From: a virus
Direction: 5' to 3' (one strand)
Length of the DNA: 43,820 bases
Virus record (IMG/VR): IMGVR_UViG_3300049846_001592
Span: 1 to 43,820 of that record
Shown: in pieces, positions 23,701 through 30,557 of the stretch
Position numbering within the stretch: position 1 is the first letter of the stretch
How the letters are laid out: each line of letters opens with the position of its first letter
Notes under the pieces: model-generated
Seen by the model: only the letters and a program-made list of their open reading frames with translations
What the model was told of the DNA's origin: nothing
The model's database searches: none
Program-made: the position numbers and the translations under genes

Positions 23701-24998
23701 GTGTCGACGACTCGGACGCAGTTCGCCAGGAACATCTGCTGATCAATCAGCGTCGGGATGATCTGGCGCTTGTCGAACGGCGTGGCCCCCACGGTCGTGC
23801 GGGTCGGCGACACCGAGAAGCCGGTGCCCCAGTTGATGATCGACACGTCCGGGGTCGGGTTCGAGATGACGAAGTCCTGACCCTGGATGTAGTCTGACCG
23901 CTGTGCCGAGATACCCGCGCGGATGACCGAAGTCACCATCGTGTTCGGCAAGTAGTCGAACGTGTCCTGCCACGTGTTCGAGTAATACTGAATCGTGACG
24001 ACCGACCCAGCCGCAGGCGGCGAAGCCAGCGTCACGAGTCCGTTCGTCCCATCAACAGTGGTCGGAACGACCTGAACATTGTTGACCTTGACGACGCACT
24101 TGCTCGGGTCGGTCGTGATCACGCCGCCAGAGGAACCATCTACCATCGGGCGCTGGTAGACACGGAACACATTGTTCCGGGACGTTTGTGCGCCGTTGGT
24201 GAACCCGAGAGTCCCGTTCGCGTTCCCATCCCCAACGCGGAGGGAGACGGCCGAGTTAAACTGCACCCGGTTGAGGCCGTTGTTGTCGACGAACACCGAG
24301 GTCGTGAGACCCGGGATCAGAACGGCATCGATCTGGCTCTTGAGCTGCGCAGCCGTCGTCCCCGTGTTCGGGGTGAGCGGAATGCTGTACTTCGCACCGT
24401 CGACGAACAGGATGAACTTGTCCGTCGTATTGAACACGATGTTGTAGGGCTCAGCGGCAGGCGTCGTGAGCTGCGCTGTCGCAGTCGAGACCTGGCTCGA
24501 CACGTTGTCTGTGAAGACGGTGTCGCCGCGGTGGAAGTTGTACGTGCAGCGAACTACGTCGGTCGGTTGCGTCGGGACCTGCAAGGTCACGAGACCCTTC
24601 GCACCCTGGACCGAGCTAACCGCCACCGGCAACCCATTGACGGTCACCATCACGTAGCGGATGTCGTTCGCCACACGGCCCGCCTCACCCGTCGTGATCG
24701 GGAAATTCCGGACTCGAAACTGAGTGCGTGTGCCGTCCTGCGCGCCGAGAACGAGGTTCTGAGGGTTCGTCGCGTCGACGACCCAAGCGAGCGAGACATC
24801 CTCCGCCGTGATCTTCTGATCGACGGTGGCACTGGATCCTCGCACCAGCTCTAGGTCGAGCGTTTCGAGTTCCTCCTGCCCCACGCCGATGATGACCGGC
24901 AGGCGAAGCCCGGCCACGACGTTGGAGACATTGGCTTCCGCCAGGGTGCGCACGTAGATGCCGGGCGGCGAGTAGCTGGTGAACGGTCCGAGGGCCAT
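20712..24998 (-). CDS. Tail sheath protein with hook-like insert domains (1428 aa)
   Basis: Contractile-tail sheath subunit, about twice the length of T4 gp18 (659 residues). The N-terminus is sheath-like (SYSPPGIYVRTLAEAN, LPVIIGVGQEE). The C-terminal 330 residues form the sheath core: SFFAAAASGAVVSPAVDVAT, RRRILGFSRIPRVLDP, VAGVVVLEDLQSVIRIRQGF and a closing AAYQPIFPLLYIVVTFNL strand used for subunit meshing. Between them are at least three copies of a beta domain resembling flagellin/hook IN repeats, at about 184-270, 684-780 and 803-895, each with FNI-vdG-v-L, an alpha helix ending in IN or ID, and often an LGF/LFGF end. These probably decorate the tail surface. AGGAG lies seven bases before the ATG. 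The gene proves a myovirus-type tail. Confidence 0.9.
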   Translation of the reverse strand: MALGPFTSYSPPGIYVRTLAEANVSNVVAGLRLPVIIGVGQEELETLDLELVRGSSATVDQKITAEDVSLAWVVDATNPQNLVLGAQDGTRTQFRVRNFPITTGEAGRVANDIRYVMVTVNGLPVAVSSVQGAKGLVTLQVPTQPTDVVRCTYNFHRGDTVFTDNVSSQVSTATAQLTTPAAEPYNIVFNTTDKFILFVDGAKYSIPLTPNTGTTAAQLKSQIDAVLIPGLTTSVFVDNNGLNRVQFNSAVSLRVGDGNANGTLGFTNGAQTSRNNVFRVYQRPMVDGSSGGVITTDPSKCVVKVNNVQVVPTTVDGTNGLVTLASPPAAGSVVTIQYYSNTWQDTFDYLPNTMVTSVIRAGISAQRSDYIQGQDFVISNPTPDVSIINWGTGFSVSPTRTTVGATPFDKRQIIPTLIDQQMFLANCVRVVDTSVIPARTSDTEFLLPEVPTAGNGRNSTLGTELYNSVTNGRVDLVNNRPDLVRAYSGRTLRDALNRGVLAVVAVEGPARKITLKNPVPPDHNVYATFYYNKVADDTYLMTCSTPGAVGVGQYNVYSTIHGENLYQVKFGTKTGLAETVQWPRGVETIPDAFHTGAGTPVSETVTVTFGSDAATNAVYTNKGAGPWSFYSSSNNWVTKLNGTDYTSNLNAAAKGFLVSKRVKLVGGNVSSDGLSATTFSSSNNAFNITVDGVDVAVSLGTGTKTPAAIVSAINGAIDAVVPFSPGPNNLAATYQISGGDVFFVISSFSTPASLPGGFDHKSYVRVRQGTAEALIGYSTFQRANGTPKAINKPATVIGSFAGPFNIVAGVNDSLQFRVNGVDYTVSLTSIAGTSVAASTVVTTINATPGLSGVASVGTLDNLNKIRLTSQTNDAQSQILMGNGTANTLFGFTQGQLVTQTLVDPQEVVDALMSTANFTNDGVAYVSTYNDQKYITIESLTTGATGSSVAFTASAQSAFNRLTGVNITAGVDGDVGEDARDNFTVSSTNANGSAGKGAPGQTYTDAQTGLRFTVLPSSTGSYTSSGSFTMSVSQTFDVNPAVPTYAVPGLETIVSDTFGVGLGDVSTLQTFNPGGLEPANGDTYFVSYRYMKQEFDTRIFQQLKTIEANFGRTSAENRATLGAYLAVLNGALLVAVKQVLKAPNTNQATDTAFNQAIADLSKPLPGNVRPDIIAPLATSTAVYSFLTNHCETMSNIRFQSERMGFLGFASGTTPTSAQTVARSLNSNRMVVFYPDSGVIPLTDEQGTTFETLVDGSFFAAAASGAVVSPAVDVATPYTRRRILGFSRIPRVLDPVEANQVAVAGVVVLEDLQSVIRIRQGFTTRMESPLTRLPTVTQIADFVQQQSRTTLDAFVGSKFLASRTNEVEVAMTAMLKQLIQAEIIGAFTGVTASVDSSDQTVMQFEAAYQPIFPLLYIVVTFNLRAQIGTA

Positions 24999-25007
24999 CC
25001 GAGTCTC

Positions 25008-25160
25008 CTATTGCGGGTCCAAAGGGTGCGATTCGATGCCCAACCATCTCCGCAATGAAGATGGGGTCCCTTGGGTCGTCCGATTCAGGATCTGGGTGCG
25101 ATCTGGGTCTGATTTGGATTCGTATCTGGGGCTCGGTGTGCCGCCGCGCCTACCTGTCAT
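25008..25160 (-). other. Leader region before the tail sheath gene, with a doubtful 50-residue frame
   Basis: The 194 bases between the FmdB-like gene and the sheath ATG hold no firm gene. A 50-codon frame (MTGRRGGTPSPRYESKSD at its start) ends in a TAG that overlaps the sheath ribosome site, but it has no ribosome site of its own. Direct repeats of CCCAGAT occur around 25090-25130. The stretch could be a leader or promoter for the highly expressed sheath; I see no clear -35/-10 pair. Confidence 0.25.
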
Positions 25161-25192
25161 GCGTAAACAAAAGAAGTAGCGAGCAACCTGAG

Positions 25193-25627
25193 CTAACCGC
25201 CTACCGGCCGGCTCTTAGCCTCTCTGACCTTGTTCAGGGCCTCGTGGGCCAATTTTCGACGTGCTTCCCTTCCTTGGGGCGACATCGGCCGGTATTCGAC
25301 GTAGTCCGGGCCGTTAACCCGCATCAGAGCGTGGGTGCCGCCCTGCTTTCTGGCCTCGGCCTTCGCCTTCTCGCGCTCATTATAGTGGTTCCACCGTTCA
25401 TCAGCGCTTCGTCCCACCGCCTTGTCGGCGGTGGGATAATCGTGATCGTGCACGCCGGAGTTTCCGGGTGCCCCTCCGCCCTGAGCAAACGAAAAACTGA
25501 AACCGTCGATCACTTGGGGCGCGTCGTCCCCACATGAGGGACATGCGTGAAGCGTGTTCTCCCCCATCTTGAGGAAACGCTCGAAGCGCACGGTGCAGGT
25601 CTCACATTCAAAAACGTACTTTGGCAT
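25193..25627 (-). CDS. FmdB-type zinc-ribbon protein
   Basis: A 144-residue protein whose first 45 residues are an FmdB-type zinc ribbon: MPKYVFECETC with Cys 8 and 11, then HACPSCGDD with Cys 29 and 32, spaced as in that family of putative regulators. The remainder is basic and helical (ADERWNHYNEREKAKAEARK, then GREARRKLAHEALNKVREAK) and rich in His near residue 60. GGAG lies eight bases before the ATG. Zinc binding is well supported by the four Cys; the role is unknown. In phages such small ribbons occur among late genes and may act in transcription or assembly. Confidence 0.75.
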   Translation of the reverse strand: MPKYVFECETCTVRFERFLKMGENTLHACPSCGDDAPQVIDGFSFSFAQGGGAPGNSGVHDHDYPTADKAVGRSADERWNHYNEREKAKAEARKQGGTHALMRVNGPDYVEYRPMSPQGREARRKLAHEALNKVREAKSRPVGG

Positions 25628-25642
25628 GGGTTCGCTCCGATC

Positions 25643-26815
25643 TTATTTGATCCGCTCGAAGTCATTATTTCGCCCCGCCGCGATAGGCGACGTGGCAAAG
25701 AACAACGACGAGTCAACCGCTTCGATCGACGGTACCTCAGTCCCGTCGAGAGCGAGCTTCGTAGGCGTGACCTTGCTGATCGTGAGCGTCAACGGGATGT
25801 GGACCTCCCAATCAACCTGAAACTGCATCGACATCGAAGCCGTATACACAGGGATGTCCGCCGTCTCATCTTGTGCTTCCTCGGCCTCACCTCCCATCGA
25901 AACGTCGACGAGTTCGATGCCCTCGGAGGAAAGATGGGGACGACGCTCCGACCACATGTACATGGTCGACAGGTCCGCGATTTCCTCTGCTTGGTAAGGG
26001 TCGCCAGCGATCACATCAAGTTCGAAGGAGAGGTCAAAGCGACCACCGTAGGCGTTCGCTGTTGCGACACGATCGGGGTAAACCACGACCGCGACTTTAT
26101 CGCCTTTTTGGGCTCGCTTCCCAAACGCCAGGACAACACCAGGCAACGTCGTCGAGTCCGATGTGTTCCACTGAAACGGAACCGGCCCTATGGATGGGAC
26201 CGCGTAGCGGTAGTCCGCCGTTAGCTCAGTGTCCTCGTTGAACGTAGAAGACAGGGACACTGCCCCACTCTTGTAGTTGACCGAGTAGTCTCGGCCCTCC
26301 GTCAAAAGGTATCGACGGTTCTCCCAAATACGCAGCGTCTTACGGACAGGCACCTGTTGAAGCTGTGCGTCCGCCTCGATGCCCGACTCCAAACGCAGCA
26401 AGGCTTCATCCGAAACCGTGATCAACGGATCGATGACGTAGTAACCCTGTTCGCTTGCGTTGGTAGGGGCGCTGAGAATCTCGATGTAGTAGACGCCCGG
26501 CAATACCGGCATGCGATTGCCGTTACGTTGAACCGCGTCGAGATCCTCACGAACCCATTCCAAGGGGAACACCGCAGGGCCGACCTGAGCCAACATGACG
26601 TGGCTCTCGATCGTCCCCATGAAGTTGTCCGCAGAGAGCTGGACCTTGTTGGTGCTAGAACCCTTGACGACGATCGCGTACTGCGGCCGCTCCTTGAAGA
26701 CGAACCTGTTCTGAATGTTCGGAGCGATCTTGTTGTAGACGGGGTGCCGCGAGAAGCAGTCCTGTAGCTCCAGAACGAGCCGACGCTTCATCGAGTTCAC
26801 AAGGTTGTAGTACAT
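25643..26815 (-). CDS. Virion structural protein (neck or tail type)
   Basis: A 390-residue protein beginning YYNLVNSMKRRLVLELQDC and containing YAIVVKGSSTNKVQLSADNF, GVYYIEILSAPTNASEQGYY, IWENRRYLLTEGRDYSVNY and AVSLSSTFNEDTELTADYRY. The pattern (helical start, then repeated beta segments) resembles a conserved virion protein of large contractile-tailed phages, but I cannot give a firm name. Its C-terminal third is acidic followed by beta strands (MSMQFQVDWEVHIPLTLTIS). It lies between the actin-like gene and the FmdB-like gene, one gene before the sheath, so a connector or tail-tube-adjacent role is plausible. Confidence 0.65.
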   Translation of the reverse strand: MYYNLVNSMKRRLVLELQDCFSRHPVYNKIAPNIQNRFVFKERPQYAIVVKGSSTNKVQLSADNFMGTIESHVMLAQVGPAVFPLEWVREDLDAVQRNGNRMPVLPGVYYIEILSAPTNASEQGYYVIDPLITVSDEALLRLESGIEADAQLQQVPVRKTLRIWENRRYLLTEGRDYSVNYKSGAVSLSSTFNEDTELTADYRYAVPSIGPVPFQWNTSDSTTLPGVVLAFGKRAQKGDKVAVVVYPDRVATANAYGGRFDLSFELDVIAGDPYQAEEIADLSTMYMWSERRPHLSSEGIELVDVSMGGEAEEAQDETADIPVYTASMSMQFQVDWEVHIPLTLTISKVTPTKLALDGTEVPSIEAVDSSLFFATSPIAAGRNNDFERIK

Positions 26816-26838
26816 ATGGCACCCGTCCTATGAACTCG

Positions 26839-27846
26839 TCACTCTTCTTCCTGGGAAGATAGAACGAGAAGACCCTCGGCCACCGCCGTCATCGGATCCG
26901 TCGCGTGCCGCACCTCAGTGATTTCGATCGGGAAGCCACGCTTCTTGCGAGCGACCTCGAACTGCTCCTTGAAGAGGTCGAGAAAACCAGGCGCTCGCGT
27001 GGTACCACCCGAGACGACGAAGGGGATCGGGCCGGGCAGCTCGACGGACGACTGCACCTTCTTGAACTGCAAGGTGATGTTGTCGAGGCAGTAGTCGGCG
27101 AGGGTCCTGATGTAGAGCGCGATCGCCTCTTGCTCTCGGCCAACGGGCTTCAGTAGATCGACGCCCTTCTCCTTGATCGCGCACATGCGCGCGGCCGTGC
27201 TCCCAACGGCTTTCGCCGCGTGATGATCGATCCAGTCACCACCGCGCGCAACCGAGAAGGCCATGCCCTGCACCGTCTGGAACGACAATGCGACGTTGCA
27301 CATACCGCTACCGAAGCTCACGGCGAGACCGGAGAAGCCTTCCTCCGCGCACTGCGAGTAGATGATGGCCATCGCCTCGTTCATCGGATGTGCGGTGTAC
27401 CCATGCTCGGTAATGATCTTGCGGAAGATTTCCGTGTGGTAGACCACGTCTTGCTCCGGGTCATCGATCGGAGCTGCCGGCACGGAGTAGTAGCAGTGCT
27501 CGCCCGGGGCGAGCGGGTCACCGAGCACGTTGTGGACGAGGAGGCTCAGGATCTCTTGCGCATCCAGCTCTGAGGACGAGATCACGCCTCGTGCGAGGGG
27601 GCGGCGAACCTCCCTCTTGAAGAGGTTCGCCATCGTGAGGGCGCTATCACCAATGACAACGAGCTGGTTGCCCTTCTCGACGTAGCTGACCTTGGACATC
27701 TTCAGCGACTTCTTCGCTTCCGGGTCCAGATCCAGGAACGCGTCACGAACGCGCTTCGTCACAACCTTCCCAGCAAGCTGCCTCGCCGAGACGATGTTCA
27801 TGGTGCCCACGTCGAGCCCGACTCCGGGCTGATTCTGCTCTGTCAT
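26839..27846 (-). CDS. Actin/Hsp70-superfamily ATPase
   Basis: A 335-residue protein with the nucleotide-binding motifs of the actin/Hsp70/MreB superfamily in order. Phosphate 1 is VGLDVGTMNIVSA (9-21). The connect-1 helix is MNEAMAIIY (155-163). Phosphate 2 is GLAVSFGSGMCNVALSF (173-189), a GGD turn is SVARGGDWID (198-207), and the adenosine motif is PFVVSGGTTRAPGFLDLF (275-292). The length is right for a lone actin-fold ATPase without an Hsp70 substrate domain. Such proteins polymerise (ParM, MreB, phage Alp proteins) or act as chaperone-like switches. Here the gene is embedded among virion genes, after a Dps-like gene and before a structural gene. A filament that positions DNA or capsids, or an assembly chaperone, are both possible. 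The fold is firmly supported and the role is not. Confidence 0.85.
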   Translation of the reverse strand: MTEQNQPGVGLDVGTMNIVSARQLAGKVVTKRVRDAFLDLDPEAKKSLKMSKVSYVEKGNQLVVIGDSALTMANLFKREVRRPLARGVISSSELDAQEILSLLVHNVLGDPLAPGEHCYYSVPAAPIDDPEQDVVYHTEIFRKIITEHGYTAHPMNEAMAIIYSQCAEEGFSGLAVSFGSGMCNVALSFQTVQGMAFSVARGGDWIDHHAAKAVGSTAARMCAIKEKGVDLLKPVGREQEAIALYIRTLADYCLDNITLQFKKVQSSVELPGPIPFVVSGGTTRAPGFLDLFKEQFEVARKKRGFPIEITEVRHATDPMTAVAEGLLVLSSQEEE

Positions 27847-27869
27847 GTGATCCTCATCCTGTTTTAAAG

Positions 27870-27892
27870 CCGCACGTCACTTCGACGTGCGG
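27870..27892 (-). terminator. Hairpin at the end of the Dps-like gene
   Basis: CCGCACGTC (27870-27878) pairs perfectly with GACGTGCGG (27884-27892) around a five-base loop. The stem includes the Dps-like stop codon and is followed by CTTTAAAAC. It could attenuate transcription before the actin-like gene or protect the mRNA end. The U-run is short, so full termination is doubtful. Confidence 0.45.
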
Positions 27893-28554
27893 CGGTAGTC
27901 GTAGGACTTCGTTGTCGCCGTACGGTTCGCGACCTTCGATCGCTGGCCGAGGAGATACATGAAGCCCTCATGAGTGTCCGCAATCTCCTGGAGGAGGTTG
28001 TCGAGACCCGAAGGAAGCTGACCCGTGGTGGGCTTGTCACCCCCCGCTTGAAGCTGTGAACGGACCGTGTTGAGAAGCTCCAAGAAACGACGCTCCGCCT
28101 GATACGTTGCCTCAATCATCTGCTCCGGACCGCGTGAGGCACCCACGTAGAACGCCCTGACGAACTCACCGATCGCCGCCACCTGGATGGTCCCGTCAAC
28201 CGATCCCTCGGATTCGATGAACACCGCCTTCTCAGCGAGCTTGTCGATCTGCCCGAGAGACTCGTTGTAAAGTCGTTCGAAAAGCTGGTGATCTGCGTAG
28301 AACGACTTCCCACGAGTCTGCCAGTGGTACGTCTGATGGATGAACGCTAGGGCTCGTAGCCCCGCAACCAGCGCCCCGAGCGGGGCCTCAGCAATGGTCC
28401 CCATCGGAGCCTCGCTTCCTTGCTTGGCAGACGCCTCGCGATCGAACGGGAGCCCCGGAAGGTACGGGGGCCCGTGACGGTACGCATTGTACGTCGTCGG
28501 ATCCTGCCAGATGGCGTGGATCGCCTCTGCGCGACGCTGGTCAGAACCGCTCAT
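27877..28554 (-). CDS. Dps-like ferritin with intact ferroxidase ligands
   Basis: A 225-residue ferritin-like protein. The diagnostic segment is LRALAFIHQTYHWQTRGKSF, then YADHQLFERLYNESL and QIDKLAEKAV. The candidate ligands His77, His89, Glu93, Asp104 and Glu108 have exactly the spacing (12, 4, 11, 4) of the Dps ligands His51, His63, Asp67, Asp78 and Glu82, with Glu replacing one Asp. Dps 12-mers oxidise and store iron and bind and shield DNA. The protein is longer than Dps (about 165), having an extra N-terminal 55 residues and a polar basic tail (TKSYDYRRTSK). It overlaps its upstream neighbour by an ATGA junction inside the virion operon. It may protect phage DNA from oxidative damage, or be a virion component. 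Confidence 0.8.
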   Translation of the reverse strand: MSGSDQRRAEAIHAIWQDPTTYNAYRHGPPYLPGLPFDREASAKQGSEAPMGTIAEAPLGALVAGLRALAFIHQTYHWQTRGKSFYADHQLFERLYNESLGQIDKLAEKAVFIESEGSVDGTIQVAAIGEFVRAFYVGASRGPEQMIEATYQAERRFLELLNTVRSQLQAGGDKPTTGQLPSGLDNLLQEIADTHEGFMYLLGQRSKVANRTATTKSYDYRRTSK

Positions 28555-29381
28555 TCACCGTCCTCGTTCTTCCAGTTCTTCGGCTTCGTCTCTGCGGGAT
28601 TCACTGGGAAGTCGACCTTCCAAGCACCCTCAGAAGCAGGCTCTTCGCTCGCCTTCTTCTTGAGGTTGTGCGTGTACTCCAGGCTGCCGACCTCACCCGG
28701 CGTGGTCGTCTTGATCCGATGTGCCAACTCGAAGGGACCCACCCCCTCCTTTTGGAGCTTTTTGGCGTCCTTCGGATCGTAGCCGTGCTTGCTGAGAAGA
28801 CCCTCCATCTCCTTCAGCTCTTCGGCCTCCCAAGGCTTGGCGGCGACCTTGGAGGTTTCCGTGTCCGCCGCTCCCTTGCCCTTCAGCTCCTTGGAGACCT
28901 CGGAGATCGTGCTCCTATCCGGCTTCGCCTGGAACACCTTGCCGGTGTATGGCGAGCGGACGGACATGAGCTTCTTCGGGAGATAAAAGTCCTTTCCGCT
29001 TTCGGGATCCGAGTAGCGGAAGAGGACCGGCGCCCCGGCAGCGGCCAACTTATCCTCGACGGTGACTACCTTGGACGCAAGCTTCCCTTGCTCCGGATGG
29101 AAGGCGGCGGCGCTATCGATCCGTGCTTGTTTCGCCTTTTCCTTGAGGTGCTTGCCCACGTCCGAGAGGGTGCTCTTCTCGGGCTTGGTCGTGAATGTCT
29201 TGCCCGTATAAGGCGAATGAAGCGTCAGTAGCTTCTCGGGCAGGTAGAACTCCCCACCCACAGGATCGACGTATTGCCACAGCCGGGGAGTGCCGCCGGT
29301 CGCCGGCGGGTCATCCGCGGCCGCAACCTTGTTCGTCACGTCTGCGGCATATGTGCTCAGTTGGGCTTGCAGGGGGTGCAT
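28551..29381 (-). CDS. Tandem-repeat protein with SPYTGK motifs
   Basis: A 276-residue protein containing two copies of one domain. At about 33-79 and 119-166 each copy reads W/F-x-Y-x-D-P, an FYLPEKLL or FYLPKKLM segment, SPYTGKTF or SPYTGKVF, KPEKS or KPDRS, and T-L/I-S-D/E-V. The region from 190 on is helical (AEELKEMEGLLSKHGYDP) and the C-terminus polar and proline-rich. No enzyme motif is seen. AGGAG lies six bases before the ATG. It is co-translated with the Dps-like gene through an ATGA overlap. I do not recognise the repeat; a virion role is inferred. Confidence 0.65.
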   Translation of the reverse strand: MHPLQAQLSTYAADVTNKVAAADDPPATGGTPRLWQYVDPVGGEFYLPEKLLTLHSPYTGKTFTTKPEKSTLSDVGKHLKEKAKQARIDSAAAFHPEQGKLASKVVTVEDKLAAAGAPVLFRYSDPESGKDFYLPKKLMSVRSPYTGKVFQAKPDRSTISEVSKELKGKGAADTETSKVAAKPWEAEELKEMEGLLSKHGYDPKDAKKLQKEGVGPFELAHRIKTTTPGEVGSLEYTHNLKKKASEEPASEGAWKVDFPVNPAETKPKNWKNEDGE

Positions 29382-29415
29382 GCAGTTCTCCTATCGGGCG
29401 TCAGCGTCAAAGACT

Positions 29416-30048
29416 TTATTGGGAATCCCCGCCCCCCTGCCGAAGACGGCGAAGGGCAGAAGCGGCACCTGAAACCGAGGAGCCTTCCGAAGCCTCCGTT
29501 TGCACATTCACGTGTGATTCCACGTCCTTCGGCTTGATGGCCGACGGGATGAACACGGGGGCATCGCCGTTGACCACGTCAGGCAAACCAGGGACAGCAC
29601 CGGCGACGTTCGAGGGGGCTGTTGTCGAGACAGGCCGCTCCCGAAGCAATCGAACGGCTTCCGCGAGCTGCTTGCCTTGCTCCGCGAGCTGCCTCTGCTG
29701 CTCTGTAACGAGCGCAAAGAGCACCTCGTCCCGGCGTTCAACAGCAAGGGTGAGGGCCTTGTTGTGTTCCGTCAGAGCGTGCACGAGGGTCTCGGGTGCT
29801 TGATATACCGTCGGCTCCGGGGGTGGTGGGAGTGGCTCCGGAGGTTGGACGGGCATGAGCGCGCCCTTGTGAATCGCCGAAGGGTGGAATTGGAAGAGGG
29901 TGCGCTGTGAGATACCCCGCCAGAGGTCTTTGGACCGAAGCGCCTTCTCAGACGGGATGTGCACGACAACCCCGTGGGGTACGTCGATCCCGATGTCCGA
30001 GATGACGTACGTACCCATACGCACGTTCGTAACGATCACGTCGCTCAT
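29416..30048 (-). CDS. Beta-domain and coiled-coil virion-type protein
   Basis: A 210-residue protein. Residues 1-65 form a small beta domain (VIVTNVRMGTYVISDIGIDV, then VVVHIPSEKALRSKDLW). A proline-rich linker follows (PPEPLPPPPEP), then a helical coiled coil (EVLFALVTEQQRQLAEQGKQ and on) and a polar tail. This head-linker-coil layout fits a structural or adaptor protein. Its ATG overlaps the stop of the preceding gene (ATGA). No specific family is recognised. Confidence 0.6.
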   Translation of the reverse strand: MSDVIVTNVRMGTYVISDIGIDVPHGVVVHIPSEKALRSKDLWRGISQRTLFQFHPSAIHKGALMPVQPPEPLPPPPEPTVYQAPETLVHALTEHNKALTLAVERRDEVLFALVTEQQRQLAEQGKQLAEAVRLLRERPVSTTAPSNVAGAVPGLPDVVNGDAPVFIPSAIKPKDVESHVNVQTEASEGSSVSGAASALRRLRQGGGDSQ

Positions 30049-30554
30049 CGCTTCCGCCTACCCACTTTTGAGAGAGCCTCACGCACTTGGCGTCGAAGCT
30101 CCTCCTCTAGCTGCTCTTTGATGTGTTCCTTCGCCTGCGTCTTCGCCTTCTCCAAGTAGTTCGACGGCTGGCGGCCAGGGTGTACCCACTTACCATCGCG
30201 CATCGACTTCGGCGTGGCGCTACGGAAGATCAACTCCCCCGTCTCGGTGATGATCGGGATCGGGGCCTTGGCTTTGGTCAGCCAAGTCATTTGCATCTTC
30301 CGCTGCCCTTCGACCAAGGGCTTGAATGCCGGGTGGTTCGCGATGATGATCAGGCTCGACGGCCGCAGTTCCACCGTCACAGCCTGTGCCAGTGCCTTCT
30401 TTGCTCGCTCGGAGAACGCCGTCTGAAGGAGGTTGGACTTGATCCTCCGCATGACATCACGACGCAGCTTCTGAAGCACCTTGTCGGGGTCGACATCGGC
30501 AGCCTCGGCGATCGGCGCGAACGGCTTGTAGTAGATAGACCCAATCTTGATCAT
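30045..30554 (-). CDS. Head-tail joining or tail-completion-like protein
   Basis: A 169-residue protein with a helical N-terminus (DPDKVLQKLRRDVMRRIKSN), a beta core (VTVELRPSSLIIIANHP, then IPIITETGELIFRS) and a basic helical C-terminus rich in Glu and Arg. A GKWVHPGRQPSNYLEKAK segment resembles the His-Pro-Gly element of phage neck or tail-completion proteins of the gp10/minor-tail type. It sits among connector-like genes, with only a few bases to its neighbours. The call is based on that pattern and position and is moderate. Confidence 0.55.
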   Translation of the reverse strand: MIKIGSIYYKPFAPIAEAADVDPDKVLQKLRRDVMRRIKSNLLQTAFSERAKKALAQAVTVELRPSSLIIIANHPAFKPLVEGQRKMQMTWLTKAKAPIPIITETGELIFRSATPKSMRDGKWVHPGRQPSNYLEKAKTQAKEHIKEQLEEELRRQVREALSKVGRRKR

Positions 30555-30557
30555 AGT

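Noticed and set aside
22284-23897. 537-codon open frame on the plus strand opposite the tail sheath
   Set aside because: Arg/Asp/Val-rich translation with no domain pattern; it mirrors the GC-rich sheath codons and is an antisense shadow.
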